Positions 1 through 13,569 are shown, counted from the stretch's first letter. The stretch is 64,000 bases of DNA from Melanocharis versteri (GCA_013397845.1 VZTG01000385.1:248001-312000); one strand, 5' to 3'. Notes: generated by a model from the letters alone, not told the origin. Numbers and translations are program-made.

Positions 1-2685
1 ATTTACAAACAATAATGACTATCTAGGAAGCACACCAGTTCTGTACATAACAGTATTCAACTCTGTTCTTTGCTGACTCACAATCTCCATCTCCATAAAC
101 ACCACGGATTTGTATTTTACCCTGCATAACCCATGGCACTTATGTACTATTGTGGTAAGTACCACAGAAATCACTGAGGAGGGTACAGTCTCATACCACA
201 GCACCATGAAGATTTTGTATTTCTCGGTGAGTTTTTTCCTTCTGTTGATCCGAGGGGATATTTATCCTTTCATTAAATGGAAATTCCTTTGCTGCAGCTA
301 GAAAAGCACAAGATGCAAGCCTGTCACCCTTGCTCAATTCAGCAAGTATATTCTATAATTCTACAGAACATGAAATTCAGTAGAAGTCCTCTGTTTCCAC
401 AACTAATAATACTAAAGACAACACACACTGATACAAAGCCCAGAACCTACCAGTCACTAACACACACTGATAAACCTAACACAATAATAATGTTTTCATT
501 TAACACTGCTAGTAAATGCTTGCTAAATATTCTGTTGAATAACTTAAGGCTTAGCTAAGGGCTAATGCAACAAATTATCTGCATCATCATACATATAATG
601 TGAAATTTGCATATGATGTGCAAATGATCCATGCGACCTTCCAACAAATAATTTTGCTTATTCAGGACAGCGATTATTACAATATGTCTTCCTTACTACT
701 TTGGCTTGGACAAAAAAAAGCTGAATATCGTCTCTGAAAGAAGTCATTTTTGCAAACAAGAGAAGCAATCTATCCTTTCCCAGCAAAGTATATGTTGGCA
801 CAGGACAGGATCAGAAATAGCCTGCTTGCCATATCAGAGAGCAACTGCTGGCTTGATAAAACCCATACCAAATATGGAATTCTTAATAAATATCCATTTC
901 TAACAACAGCACATGATAAAATTATATACTACCTCTTTGGGCTGCATGCAACTGAAGCAAAAGTGTCAAGCAGCATATATTCTACTTCAAGATATAAAAA
1001 GCAACTTAGGAGTGCTAAATTGAATTTACGCCTTTGTAAAGTTGACAAAATTAATCATATCTTTAGGCATAATTTTCAAAAGAATTTTAAAAAGCAATGA
1101 TGAAATACAAAAGGAGGTGGTACTGTTTTAGCAGTCAGCTAAAGCAGAACTGAAGTGGAAGTTTAATGTATCAAATTGAAAGCATCACGTACCAGAATTC
1201 CTAGGAAGGAAAAATACGATTCCTTCCCTTGCCTCTAGAGACCATCACATAAATATAAATATTCATCTTACATTATAAATAATGAGTCCAGTTTGGGGAT
1301 GAATATTTTTAAAAAGTACCTATCACTAACAATAACATGGAAGTGAATAATTACGGTACTCATCTTCCATGAACTTTGAAGCTTTCATATTTCTAATCCT
1401 TTTAAGTAATGAATAAATTTTTTTCAGTACTGCACTACATCAAACTGGGCCATCTGTTAAGAAGTATTATTAAGACATCGAGCCCTCTGAGGGACAGAGA
1501 AGCAACATTTACTGCTTGCTTAAATAGTTGCAGATGTTTCTAGAAACTACTAAAAAAAATTAATGTGTATATTCTTAGACCATTACCCACCAGGCAGTCT
1601 CAAACGTGCTGGTCCCTGCAACCACATGCATGTGTTTTTAAGTTCAAGGCCTAAGTAAATATTTAACCATGCATATTTACTAATTAATATTTACTGGCAG
1701 AGGGAGAGATTCAGAGCCCCTCCATTGCCATCTGCAATGGCACTGGAGGAATTCATATGCAGGCAAGACAAATATTCCAGCAGACCTCAATAACCATCTA
1801 AGCCTGCAAATGTCTAACACTCATTTGGCACACCTCTTGCTCAAAATTTCTGAGATGCATCACTGAAGGCTGACATGTGAGTCCTGAGAGACCAGGCTCC
1901 CCTTCGCTCAGCTGAGACTCAGCACCAAGGGAGAGATGAGGAACAGAGGTACAACACATATGGAATGATTATTCACCCATAATTCACTGATTAGAACACA
2001 TTTTAAGAAGAAAGCTTGTTCAAGTTTCTTAACCTTGTGATACCTGCATATTCCTCATTTAAGGGGATTTCCTCAACCAAGATTTTAGTTATGGCTTGTT
2101 CAGCCTGGTCCAGCCTACAACCAGGACTCACAGGGCTGAAAGGAAACAAGCAAGAGGAACCTGCATCTCAACATCCCAATGGAAGGAGGAAAAAAGGGGT
2201 TCTGGGCTCTAGGGTTAATTTTTCAATTTTTGTTTTGCACTGGTATTATTTTATTGTCCAGCTTAATTCATTAATTAGTCCTGAGAGTGCTCAGATCTAA
2301 ATCAACCTCCTAATATCCATCAGACTAAAATCTTAATGTTGTTTTTGCGATTTTAAAATACAGACCTCAAAAACATATTTTCAAAACCCTGCAGTTGCAA
2401 GTTTAAGCAACAAAATATATTTCTTTTTCAAATACGACATCCTTTTAATAGGACTTTTTAGAAGATATTGGTCCCTTTCTCTCCGAGCTCTTCCTTTTCT
2501 CCCTCCTCCCAATTCAGAGCAATTACAGCTTTATATCTGGTAAGTCTTCTAATCAAAGGAGTATCACAGACTAGTTTTAGAATCATGCTTATAGAGGTAC
2601 TTAATATCCCATTAAAAAGGAATTGTTCCTTTCAATGTATTCCCCTCTTGAACCAACAATCTACATTCCTTCCAAGCTGGCTTAC
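1..2685. other. NELL1 intron after the last visible exon (partial)
   Basis: This is AT-rich sequence downstream of the 2686-2785 exon. I see no further NELL1 exon, no recognisable repeat and no RNA gene. The open frames here are short and have no exon-like borders or recognisable peptide. Confidence 0.7.
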
Positions 2686-2785
2686 CTCTACAAACACTGC
2701 AACATTGGTTCTCTGGAAGAACGTGATCCTTTTCTGAGCAGTTCAGCGGGGGACAAGTCTCTGTTACTTTTACTAAAACTCCATT
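2686..2785 (-). CDS. NELL1: NELL1 exon: end of VWC region before the EGF-like repeats
   Basis: A 100-base exon with 33 codons and a trailing G. The reading is NGVLVKVTETCPPLNCSEKD then HVLPENQCCSVCR, matching mammalian GGVLVKITEMCPPLNCSEKD and HILPENQCCRVCR. The CPPLNC and CCSVC cysteines close the VWC module, and NCS is a predicted N-glycosylation site. The acceptor is attttcag and the donor AGAG|GTAAGC. It is the last coding exon in the window. The following exon, which should begin the HNFCAEG EGF-like module, was sought down to position 1 and not found. Confidence 0.96.
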
Positions 2786-5733
2786 CTGAAAATAAACAAC
2801 ATTTTTAAAAAATTACATTGGTGAAAACACATGCAGTGGCAAGGATCACATACTTTTCTATTTACAGCACTAGTAATCTCCAGTAACAACACTGGTAAAT
2901 TAGCAAGAAGCAAGTTAAATTCATTTGTTTCACCATAACATCAAATCTAGAGTAATCTACTGTGCATTTCTCTGCCCAGCATCAAAATAAAATGATTAAA
3001 CAACAAGGCACGTCAGCTCAAAATTCTACTCTAGTTTTACTAAATATGTAGTCTCTAAGTGTAGTAGTCTCCCTTCAGAGTATTTGAAGGAATTAAAGAA
3101 TTTAACTCCAAGTTAAAGACAGTCTTCCTGCTTTCTGCAAGTCTGAGCTTTATTCCTCTTATTTCACAGTCTACATACTTCACTGATAAGTTATTCAACT
3201 CCAATATACACAGCAAGACCAGTATTTTCAAGTGTTGTGTTGCTCTGTCATGTCCAATTACAAGAGTCCTTTTTTTAGAATTACTGACCACCTTATTTCC
3301 AAAACTAGGTCCTTCAGAGAAGAAAGCTCATCTTGAGATATCCCTATAGGAACTGTGTGTAAAATCTGCTGTGTAAGATCAAGCTAAAGATGTTTCTATG
3401 ATTTTGATTTCTAGATTTAGAATATGACTGTGATAGGAGGTCTAGCTACTGGTAGAAATTTTCTATAATCATAGACATGGAGCCTTCATGGGGAGATTTT
3501 TGCACCAAATTTTACTCTATCTTCTTCCCATCCAGCAGATCAGCCTCACTGTATCTCCAGACCAAACAGCTCTCCAGCTCTTTAGTTTGTTGTTCCTTAA
3601 AATCTTGTCCCAAAATAGCCTCCTCTTTTACCTTATCGCCCCCTCCAGTCATTTTTAGACCATAATTTACTTGTTCAGCACTCCTTCTTCAGCTATGCCA
3701 CCACTGAGAACTGGCAAGTGGAGCAGAAATCAACAACTATGATTTTTGCTCAGTAGGAACCACAGTAACTACCCCAAAGGACTGTCCATACCTGAGTTAT
3801 CTCATTTTCCAAGCTGTGAAACTCCACTAGGAAAGCAGGCAGCCTGCTACATTGCCATAACACCTTTTTAACATTAGTCCAGTCCCCACTCCTCCCAAAA
3901 TATTTTTCATGACATCTCAGATGGCAGAATGAAAAGGTGGAATAAGAATTTCTGCTTTCCTCAAACAAAGAAATTCCATTTTCCAGCTATCATGATTGCA
4001 GAGACAAGTTTAAAAATACGATCCAAACACATCTAGGGCTAGGAAAGCAGAGAAAAACCAATACCAAAAAACAGACAAAACTATATTAAAGCCATCATTG
4101 TAATAATCTGAGGGACCAGACACGTGACTTCGAACAGAGGATATTGAAATTACCTGTGAGTCCACCTTGTATGAAGAAACACCCCAGTGCAGAAGCTTCC
4201 TTTCATACCTACACAACAATGCGCCACACCACGCCAAAGCACTGCCTCAGGTGCCAGAAACCAGCACAGGTTAAACCTCTGCTGGTCATCAGCCTAGCCA
4301 CTTCACCTCACCACACCAATTCAGCTATGTCCCTCCAGGCTCCAGAAGGAGCTCCCACAGCATCAAGCTGCCCTACAGACTTAAGAAATGCTTGCTGAGT
4401 CTACAAGGCACAAATGATGTACCCGAGGTGCCCAGCAGGACTCAGAGCTGAGAAGTACAGCCGACCCAGGGAATGCAAATCTGACCATTCTGCAATCACT
4501 GCCCGTCACTGCCCTTGACATTACAGTCTTAAGGCTAAGCAGGGCCAACTGCCTTTACTCACAAGTTGCATCAGCTGCTGTCATGAAAAATAATGCTAAA
4601 AAACCCCACGGCATCTGCTTTTCTTATTTATTGTAAGAAAACGCAGCTCCCCACAGCATCACAGACAGCACACATCATCAGAGCAAGTGCCACAAGAACA
4701 GTGAAGTTAATGGAGGTGTTAGATCTCCTCCTGATCTCACTTCCACAAGGGAAAGGGAAGAATCCCCCATAGTTGCCTTTGCAGCTGCAGGATCAAAGGT
4801 GATAAAAGAACCAGACACTGAGCCATCACTTACTACCACATTATCAAACAACCAGCTAGAAAAGCTCCAGCTGAAACTCATTGCCTCATTAAGCTCAGAC
4901 AAGACAATTGCCGCAGAAAGAGTAAAGTATGTCAGCATACGGACAAAAAGTGTTGGCTGTCAATAAATCTTGCCAAAAAATATGGCAAGTAATGGTATGA
5001 AAGTCAAATGAGTGTCAGGATGAGTCAAAAAGCTAAAGACAAATTTAATCCAAGCTCACAGCTTCTTTACTGACGCACAAGGAGATTAAAGAACACAAAT
5101 TGAGAATTCCATTAATTTAATGACAGTAAGATTTTACTTTCTTAAGTTTTCCATTTTCTGCAGAATTTGCATCTTGGGAAAACAAATTAAACTTATTTGT
5201 AATTAAGTTTTAAAACAATTAAAACATTTCCATGTTGAGTATTCTTTGAGTTAAAATCAATTTGTTATAAACTAGTACAGATCCAATTATAAGAATTATC
5301 ATCATCAGATTTCAGATTTTATCCACTGAGATAAGTAAGAAGAGTTCACACTTCAGAATTACTGCTTCAGGCAGCCTTAGAAAAATTACTCCTTTTTATA
5401 TTCAATTCACATATGTAGCAATCATAGAATGTGAACAGAAATAGATGTCAAAAAGACTTTTTTTTCTGGAATAAGTATATCAAGCTTCAGTTGTGACATA
5501 CAATCCACAAAGAATGAGATCTGGAGTCAAAAATTTACAACAAGATAATTAAATTTCTTGTAATTACAAAGGTAAGTACATAAAGAAAGGATTGGATGTA
5601 AGCCTAATCAGTGACATGCAGTGAAAATCTGAACAACAAACAGCTCATCTCACATGATCGGCTTTGAAAATTAATAGCAAGATTTCAGATAAGGTTATTT
5701 TGGTGGGGTTTTTTTCCTGTCTGAATTTAGCTG

Positions 5734-6099
5734 TGCTCTGGTTCCAGCCAGGACAGGGTTATTCTCCGCAGGAGCCAAGAGGGGCATGTCCAGGACAGGA
5801 GCTTATTTTACGCCACCTCACTCTGAGGTGGGGCTGGTGGGGTTGGAGAGGGAGCAGTCAGGTATTGTTGTTCCCTGTGAATCGATCACCTCTTCCCTGT
5901 ACCCTTTGTCATTAGTATGTTGCTGTTATTGTTTATTTTCTTATCTCCTTGCTGATTCCAGTAAATTGCTCTTATCTCAACCCGTGATCTTTACCTTTTG
6001 TGCGTCCGATTCTCCTCTCCATCCCACCCAGGGGAAGTGAGAGAGATGTGGTTTCAGTGAGAGCACCACATCTGGGAATATCATTCCTAAGCCACAACA
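5734..6099 (+). mobile_element. Solo LTR of a passerine ERV, with 5-bp target duplication
   Basis: The element starts TG and ends CA, and the five bases AGCTG flank it on both sides (5729-5733 and 6100-6104), as expected for an integrated LTR. Its inside aligns with the two LTRs at 20270-20745 and 22022-22486: an opening segment with CAGGGTTA, then CCTTTTGT/CTGTTATT, then TTCCAGTAAATTG followed by TCTTATCT, and a closing segment with CCACAACA. No internal retroviral sequence is attached, so it is a solo LTR left by recombination. It is antisense to NELL1. The family assignment is from memory of songbird LTRs, so the exact family name is uncertain. Confidence 0.85.
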
Positions 6100-6595
6100 A
6101 GCTGTTATTGATCAGTCTCTTAGGATAAAGTTTCAAATAGCAGCCTTAGTTGTCACCCTAAGAAGCACATCGTCCCTTATCTTTAAAAAAAACTTTTTAG
6201 CCAGCCTTCCTGAAAGCTGTGGGCCCTGTCCATCTTGTGTGGCACTCTGTGACTGCCTGCTCCCAGCATTAATGAAGAGGCATTTATTTTTGTACCCTTT
6301 GCTGTCAAGCATGTCATCTGTTTATGAACAGGCATCACCTCACTCACAGGCAGCTAAACAACTGCAAATTCCCACTCCAACAAAAGTTATAAAAATCTCT
6401 CCATTGACTTTCAATGGCCCACATCACCACACCGGTGAAACACACAAAAAAACCCTAAACAAACCAACAAATAAAAAAATCAAACACTTATTCAATGCAG
6501 AAAAGTGCAGTTATCAAAAGCTCATACACACTTGCATTTTCTGGCCTTCCCACCACAAGAGAGAGATGGAACAGCTGGGGACAGATCCGTCATGA

Positions 6596-7023
6596 GCCAT
6601 GAGGATAAATAATAGACTGGAGCATCTCACAGCAGGAAAGGCTGAGAGAGCTGGGCCTGTAGCCTGGAGAGGAGAAGGCTCAGAGGGGATCCTACAGACA
6701 CATATAAATACCCAAAGGGAAGATGTGAAGACGATGGAGCCAGGCTCTTCTCAGTGGGGCCCAGTGGCAGGACCAGGACCCATGGGCACAAATTGAAACA
6801 CAGCAGGGCCCATCTGAGCATCGGGAAACACTTCTTCACTGTGAGGCTGCCCAAGCACCAGCACAGACTGCCCAGGGAAGCTGCGGAGTCTCCATACTAA
6901 GAGATATTCAAAAGCCATGTGGACATGGTCCTGGGCAGCTGGCTCCAGGTAACTGCTCAAGCAGGAAAGTTGGACAAGGTGACCTCCAGAGGTCCCTTCC
7001 GATCTGAACTGTTCTGTGATTGT
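6596..7023 (+). mobile_element. CR1 LINE, 5'-truncated 3' end
   Basis: The sequence follows the avian CR1 3' region: GGCTGAGAGAGCTGGGCCTG, AGCCTGGAGAGGAGAAGGCTC, CACTGTGAGGCTGCCCAAGC, then GAGGTCCCTTCCGATCTG and a terminal TTCTGTGATTG in place of the usual ATTCTATG repeats. It is heavily truncated at the 5' end, as most CR1 copies are, and has no reverse-transcriptase part. It lies antisense to NELL1. Several short open frames on both strands here are by-products of this repeat. Confidence 0.88.
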
Positions 7024-9051
7024 TAGAAATACCTGTGTGCTCATTTTGTCATTGTAGATTCATCTAGAGAGTGTTTGTGGGCAGGATTCCAGCTGGGAAT
7101 GGTTGTTCATGAATAACATCTGTGCTTATGGTTAAGAGGATGTGCATCATAAATATTTTTAGTCTGGATTAGTTTTGAAAAATTAAAAAAAGGTCTCTCA
7201 GCCTGATAAAGAAAATCTTTGATCCAGCCGGATCCATCAACAGTAGTATTATTTTTGTTAGATGGAAAAACTATAAAAGTTAAAAGCCTCTTAATCTTGG
7301 ATCAGCACCTATGCAAACAATAAGGAATCTATCTTCAAATAAAAATTAAAATGTGAAATTTCAACTTAATCTTTTTGACATTACTCCACTTACAAATACA
7401 TCCTCCTTTACAGACACAAAGATTTTTAAGCCACCTTTATCAACACTACTACACTGACAGTAGATGTGTACCCTCCACTATATTCCTTCATGGATCAGCA
7501 GCTTTTGAAACTTGATGTCAGTTTTTCAAGTCTGGAAAGTTAAACCGTATTAAATTTTGTATGGTCCTCCCCTATGATAAAGTCCTTCATTTATGAATAC
7601 AACACGTTGTCCACACAGGACAGAAGACAGTGACACAGCCCCAGTTTGACTCATCACCATTCATCCTTCACCTAGTGAACATTCCTAACTGAGGCAGTAG
7701 ACAAGTAGGTCAGATTTAGGAGGTCATGCTGAAGACATATTGAATGAACCTCCTGCATGGAGACACAGAAACAGATGAAAGTACCCTCTTAAAAACTCTC
7801 CCCAGGCCAGTGAGGTTTAATATCTTCTTGAAGCACAGTTGTGGAAAAAACTTCAGTTTGTTGGGGTTTTTCTGAAGGCACGAATCAAACATTCTTTTAC
7901 AGTGTCACATTCACAGATGCCATTTTGAATATTTATCAATACTGCCCATTAAGATACAAATACCAACTGCAATGTTACTGTAATTAACACTGCTGTATCA
8001 TTTTCCTTTAACAATAAGCAAAATACAAAAGCTGTTTTCATTATTTTACTCACTCCTAATGACACATATTTGATGGTTGGTATTTGCTTTTAATCTTCGT
8101 GAATGTATTATCATACTCCTAATGGTGAATATAACGCTCTTATTTATAGCACGGAGAAGTTCCATAGACATAATTCAGATCACTCTCTCTGGTTTCACTT
8201 TAATGTGAAAATACTCCTCATTTTATACACGTACTTCCCCTCTCAAATAAACATTCTATGTCATATTATAAATAACAGGCATCTTAGTCTGCCTTCCAAG
8301 GCAACGACCTTGCCCACGTATTTGTATACGCAGTGCTGAGCACCCCATACAGTCAACAGCAACAACAGCAAAGTAATTCTGCATAACAAGCTGTTTTCAC
8401 AACATCTGCAACCAGTTATTGTCCATTTCCATTAGTGAACATAAAATTGCTACTCTGTACACTCAGCTCCAAGCACAACAATAACCAGATCACTGTAATC
8501 TTTTCCAATACGCACATTCACCAACACTCCCTGAACGGATCTAACACAGCCTCTGTTCACCCGTGTTCTTAAATACCGACTGTCGTAGTCCCAATGTTAT
8601 GAATTTGCCAAGAAAGACTTCAGTCCACTCCAATACTCAGTAATTTACCTCAATCATTAGAAGAGCTATATATAGTTTAAATAATACTAGGGGAAATATA
8701 AAGTAACTCATGCAATATAACAAGAAGGTTGCTTCAAATTTCAGCAATTTGGCTGAAATAAGTAATTTGCTCAAGATGCTGTTACTTTTTTTCTAAAGCT
8801 CATGAAAGCAGAGATAAGAAAAAATATCCTTCCAAATAATTTTGCCCATATTTTTCTTATCCTGCAAGGGTCATATTCCTGCCTTGTTTTTGTATTTGTG
8901 GCTTTTACTGACTTCGAGGTCACCTTTTCAAGACAACAGATGTCACATTTGCATGAAGGAAGCCTAAAGAAATGCACTAACTTTTCACTGTCATTTCTGA
9001 ACACCACAGATACATTTAAAATCAGGAAAAGTTTATACAACTGAAACTTAC

Positions 9052-9125
9052 TCGACATTCCCTGCAGCTCTTGGTTAACACTCGTTGACCTTCTGCTAGC
9101 ACTTTGCCTCCATAGATACACTTGG
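9052..9125 (-). CDS. NELL1: NELL1 exon: VWC region, CIYGG segment
   Basis: A 74-base exon. CC completes an Ala codon, followed by 24 codons: KCIYGGKVLAEGQRVLTKSC then RECR. Mammalian NELL1 has KCIYGGKVLAEGQRILTKSC, a near-perfect match. The acceptor is gaattacag and the donor TCGA|GTAAGT. It starts a new VWC-like module, with KCIYGGK as its opening strand. The next exon begins in phase 0. Confidence 0.96.
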
Positions 9126-12100
9126 CTGTAATTCGAGAGAAGGAGGGAGATTAAAAATGAATTGAGTCAGTATTCAAGCAGCAAATAAATACAAGGTGTA
9201 ACACAAAAGTAAAACCAGTATTCACATACACTGAAAAAAAATGAATACATTAGAAATGTGATGCATTTTGCTTTCATCAGAAGTCAGTATCACATATAAT
9301 TACAAACGAAGTAGCAAACAATAAATTCATTTTAAGAGAAAGCAGCCTCTTTACCCGAACAAAAGAGAGGGAATAGGAGCATAAACCCTATGTCCTGGAC
9401 TAAACCATTCAATAGAAAATATGTTCACTACTGACATCATGTAGAGTAGCTACAGTATTTGTGTTACTAGATGTCCTCATGACTCACTTCAAGAACTGGA
9501 GACATTTATTATCGTACCGTTCACCATGAGAATAATATAAGCACAGATTTCAATTAAGCCTTCACATTTTTTGTGGGCACCAAGGTGAACTCTTCAACTT
9601 GCTCGAGGACTGCACGAACAGATTAGATGCAGGGAATGACTGTACCGAATCAACAAACTGCAAAAATCTATTTCAGGAAAATATTCTTCAAGCACACATG
9701 AAATACGCAGATTTCTCAGGAAACTGAGAGCTTCTACTACAAAATTCTTGTCCTAAGTTTTGACTCTTCTGCCAAGAAAGTGGCTCCACAAATGAACCAA
9801 CAGACTGGAACATGTGATCATTCCTCATTCACTTCAAGGCAAACTCAACTAGCTCAGGACAACAGCCACCATGAAGGCGGCAACCTGCATCAAGGCCAAG
9901 TACCAAACAGCTTGGTCAATTATGACCAGAATTATCACAGTCCCCATGCAACTACACGTCTAAATTCCAATTCCAGAGAAGGACAGTAAATCCATCAATT
10001 AAACAGAACAGCTGGACTGTTATGATCTCACACAAATAAAGTACCCACTATAAAAGCACCCTACATTATGAGCCAGATCAATGCTAAACACTGATAAAAT
10101 AACTTTCTGCTGGGGCATTTCAGCTCTTTCTGTACTTGGCCAGTAAAAGTCTGACCTATGACCCTGAAAGGAAAGCTAAGAGGTGTGAATCCTACGTTGC
10201 AATTGAACAGAGGTCTAAAAGTCTGCAGAGTCAAGCCACATGCACAGTGCAAGTGATCAGAGCAGTGTGTTCTCAAAAGACACACGCTATCTAGGGCTGT
10301 TTTACCTCAATTTCCCTCCTGAGTACCCAGGTAAGGGAAGCACTCACAGGTGCAAGTGTGTCCCCCTTACAGGTGATGCCAATAGTTCCACAGCAGCAAC
10401 TGTCATAACTAGATTGACTCCCAAATTTTAAGCAGAAGAGACTGCTAGATCAATCTTCATGAACCTTCAGAAATAAATTTGCTTCTAATGACTCTTTGTG
10501 AAAATGCTCGTTTCTTAAAAAAAAAAAAAAGAATGATTTATGATTTTCAGGATAACTCAGTTTTCATCATCACTAAAGCATTTAAAAACAGGCTTCTTCC
10601 TTTTGGTATCCTAGTTTTCTCTGTTTTTCAAAAGCTGCCCTAGTTTTGACTTGTTGTGATCTCACTTCTGAAGAAAACTTCAGATGAGGAAGCTTCGTTT
10701 AAATTAGGAATCCCAGAAACTATTTTTAGGAGAATGTGAACTAGAGACATTTCCTTTTTCTTTCTGTCTGTTCTCCTGACATGACTGCTTTTAACAAAAG
10801 AATGGACACACCGGAAAGCAAGTTAATGTACGATTCAGAAAAATGATATTTAAAACAAAATTATAGTCTTTTGCCAAATATTATTTGAAATGCTAGCACA
10901 AGGTGGCAGGGATCAAAACTGAACTGCCTGGACCCCTTAACACATCAGACATTAGAGCTACTTTGTTCATTAACCCTTAGCTAAGATGGGAGCGTGTTCA
11001 GTAACCCAGCCATTCAATAATCCCAAGAGACGGCAAATTACAACTGATGGTTCTATCAGAGCTAAATAGAAAAAGCACAGAGAAAATAACACCTGCAGTG
11101 CAGCTCTTCGGAAAACCTCTGCAATTACTACTATCTACCTAGAGGTGACTAACCGTGGTCCTAGCACATCATTTTGTCAAGGAGCTGGCATTTACAATCA
11201 ATTTCAATCAACTTCCATACATCTCTTCCCACTGACTGACATGCTGAGTTCTTGTCAGAATAACGAGTCAAGTTTGTGCCAATCACTGACAAAAGGCAAG
11301 TTTGATTGTTCATCTTCCCATTACAAATAACAGGAACAGTTTACTCATGAGGGTATACACTGAATCTACAATTTTGTGCCTTACAATTTATGTCAGATTG
11401 TGACTCTTGTGCCTACATCCAGTTTCATGAAAGAACTTCCTAGACTTTCAACATTACAAATAAAAATGTTTTGAGACAAAATAATAGAGGCCAGCATGGC
11501 CATTTTACCACCCAAGTACTCTATTCATGAACATCTTTTAGTATGCAGAATATTCATGCTGACATACAGCCAAGAGAAATGAGATTACATAAGAAACAGG
11601 AGCAAGTGCAAGATCACAGCTAAAGGATATTTGTGCACAGAACTAATGAATTCAATGATTGAAGAAGGGTGACAGAATGCTAAAAAATTGTTATTATTTT
11701 CCTAATATATTCCAAAATAATTCCACATCTCTGTCCTAATAAATTATTGAAAAGCTCATGCATGAAGTTTATTCATCTTCCAGAACAGATCAGGGGAAAG
11801 AGAATTTGTGCTTCTTAAGGTACAACTGGCATTAGCATACAGCTAAAATTTTCATACATAAATTGTCTTTGTTCCTTGTACTACTATTAAAGTAAAGAAT
11901 ATTGAATATTCCTTCCATGAACTTTACTTAACAGCTTTGCTTCCCAGAAAAAGGAATTGAAAGCTGACAATAACATGGATCACAAAATTTACTTAGCTTT
12001 TCTTTCTTCTCATTAATTTATTTGGAAATTAATTACAGCAAACTACAACTCCACACAGTGATACTAAGCCAGAGTCTGATATTCTGTCATGTTAATTTTA

Positions 12101-12491
12101 AAGAACAGCCTTTTCACTTGAAATAAAAGATAGGCAAAAGGATAACAGCTCAGTTAGTTACTCATCACAAAAGGAAGTTCTGACCATAGGCTTGATGCTT
12201 CTCAACATCAGCAGGAGATACAAACTGGAGCCAAATCAGTCTTCCCAGCCCCCAACAGGATGAATAATTTTACACTAACAATAGGTAAAAATAGTACCTC
12301 AGAAATTTGCAATGCTTGTTCATTTCTCAGCAATTATTTATCTTCTTCTTAAATCATGTTTGCCAGTATGACTCAGGTTACCTGAATTAACAGGACCTCT
12401 GAAAATCATTACAAAATGTGCCTGCTGCCAGGACAAGTTTAACTCCGCTGAAATAGAAGGCAAAACTGCGAGGTTTGTGTGATGTACTCAC
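9126..12491. other. NELL1 intron, nothing recognised
   Basis: A 3366-base AT-rich intron. No repeat family, RNA gene or convincing coding segment was recognised on either strand. Confidence 0.7.
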
Positions 12492-12594
12492 CCTTGCACA
12501 CTTTGCAGCACTGACTTTCCACGTGCACTGGGAGAGCATCAGGAGGACATTCAAGAGGGGGACAGGACATCCTTCGGCATTCCACAACTCCACT
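12492..12594 (-). CDS. NELL1: NELL1 exon: VWC region, middle
   Basis: A 103-base exon with 34 codons and one trailing G. The reading includes SGVVECRRMSCPPLEC and LPVHVESQCCKVCK, with the CPPL and CCKVC cysteine pattern diagnostic of VWC modules. Mammalian NELL1 reads SGAVECRRMSCPPLNC here. The Asn of the mammalian NCS glycosylation sequon is Glu in this genome and the Ser is Pro, so that sequon is absent. The acceptor is tttgcttag and the donor AAGG|GTGAGT. The trailing G joins CC of the next exon to encode Ala. Confidence 0.96.
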
Positions 12595-13434
12595 CTAAGC
12601 AAAGGGTTTTAAGACAAAATTCAACTACTGCTGCTGCAATTAGTGAGTATTTTATACAAAACACTAAAAACTATTTAAGTAAATGAAAATAACATTCTGG
12701 ATTACAAATCCATCCTTCAGTAACAAATTTAATCCCACCCAACTACAAAATGAATCGAAGCGCAGCTGAAGGTAAACTCGCTGATCTTGATACATATTAC
12801 CAGTTTTACCCCCCATTCCTGGAGCAAAATGCATTAACTGGAAAACCTAAGTCAAGAACCTAAGCCCTGTTTTTCTGTAGGCAGTTCCAATCATCTTTGA
12901 GATTTTTAACAATCAGGCTTCTATTTTCCTGAGCAAACAAAGGCTCTCTTCAGATATTTATCAAATAATTTCAAAGATACAAGTTTTACTACTAATTCTC
13001 TTCCTGTTCCTTGTATTTTTCGGTCTGATAAATGCTGAAAACGAATCTGCAAGTTGTTACCATGCAAGATGCAACTAAGCATCTATGAATACTATTAAGA
13101 TAATGCCTCCTTTTTGAAAAAAGTACTGCAGTGAAAACAATTCCAAACCAAACACAGACAATGCCACCCCTTCACCCCAAAACCACAAAGTCCTCACATC
13201 TATAATTAGAACAAATTAGAAAGCATTGTCAAGGGAAAGCAGATTTTATGTATGAAGCTTACAAATAAGCAATGTCAAAATTTTATTTATTTTACCATTT
13301 CCCTCTCTATTGTCCATATTGCCACTAGATGCATACTAAAAACATAATAATTCTCAGAGTGAACATTATGTATTCAAAGGCCATTTTCACATTTTCATTA
13401 GATCCTATCCTTGAAACTCCTCAGAAATTCTTAC
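12595..13434. other. NELL1 intron, nothing recognised
   Basis: An 840-base intron between two VWC-region exons. I see no repeat or additional exon in it. Confidence 0.7.
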
Positions 13435-13569
13435 TTTGCATGTACAATTCCTGCAGTGATCATCTTCAACCCATGAGTCTTTGTCTCTGTAGATCAATCC
13501 ATTTACTTGACAAGTCTTCTCACAATGACAGTCTTCCAATTGACTCAGCCTTGTTTCTGCATAATTTAA
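13435..13569 (-). CDS. NELL1: NELL1 exon: end of coiled coil and start of first VWC region
   Basis: A 135-base exon of exactly 45 codons, in phase 0 at both ends. The reading starts LNYAETRLSQLEDCHCEKTC and ends DDHCRNCTCK. Mammalian NELL1 has LNYAETRLSQLENCHCEKTC, so identity is obvious. The first 11 residues finish the coiled coil. The cysteines in CHCEKTC and CRNCTC then open the VWC region, and NCT is a predicted N-glycosylation site. Differences such as VNGLIYRDKDSWVEDDH against mammalian VSGLLYRDQDSWVDGDH are conservative. The acceptor is atttatag and the donor GCAAA|GTAAGA. Because the exon is a multiple of three and symmetric in phase, skipping it would not shift the frame. Confidence 0.97.

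Larger units (their letters stand above)
2786..9051. other. NELL1 intron with a solo LTR and a CR1 end
   Basis: A 6266-base intron. It holds the solo LTR at 5734-6099 and the CR1 fragment at 6596-7023, which are described separately. The remainder is AT-rich unique-looking sequence in which I recognise nothing. Confidence 0.75.

Noticed and set aside
6599..7044. Overlapping ORFs of 65 to 97 codons
   Set aside because: All derive from the CR1 3' end at 6596-7023, a part that does not encode protein.
12387..12602. Minus-strand ORF over the VWC exon
   Set aside because: It is in the wrong frame relative to the VWC cysteines and runs through the donor site. The real exon is 12492-12594.
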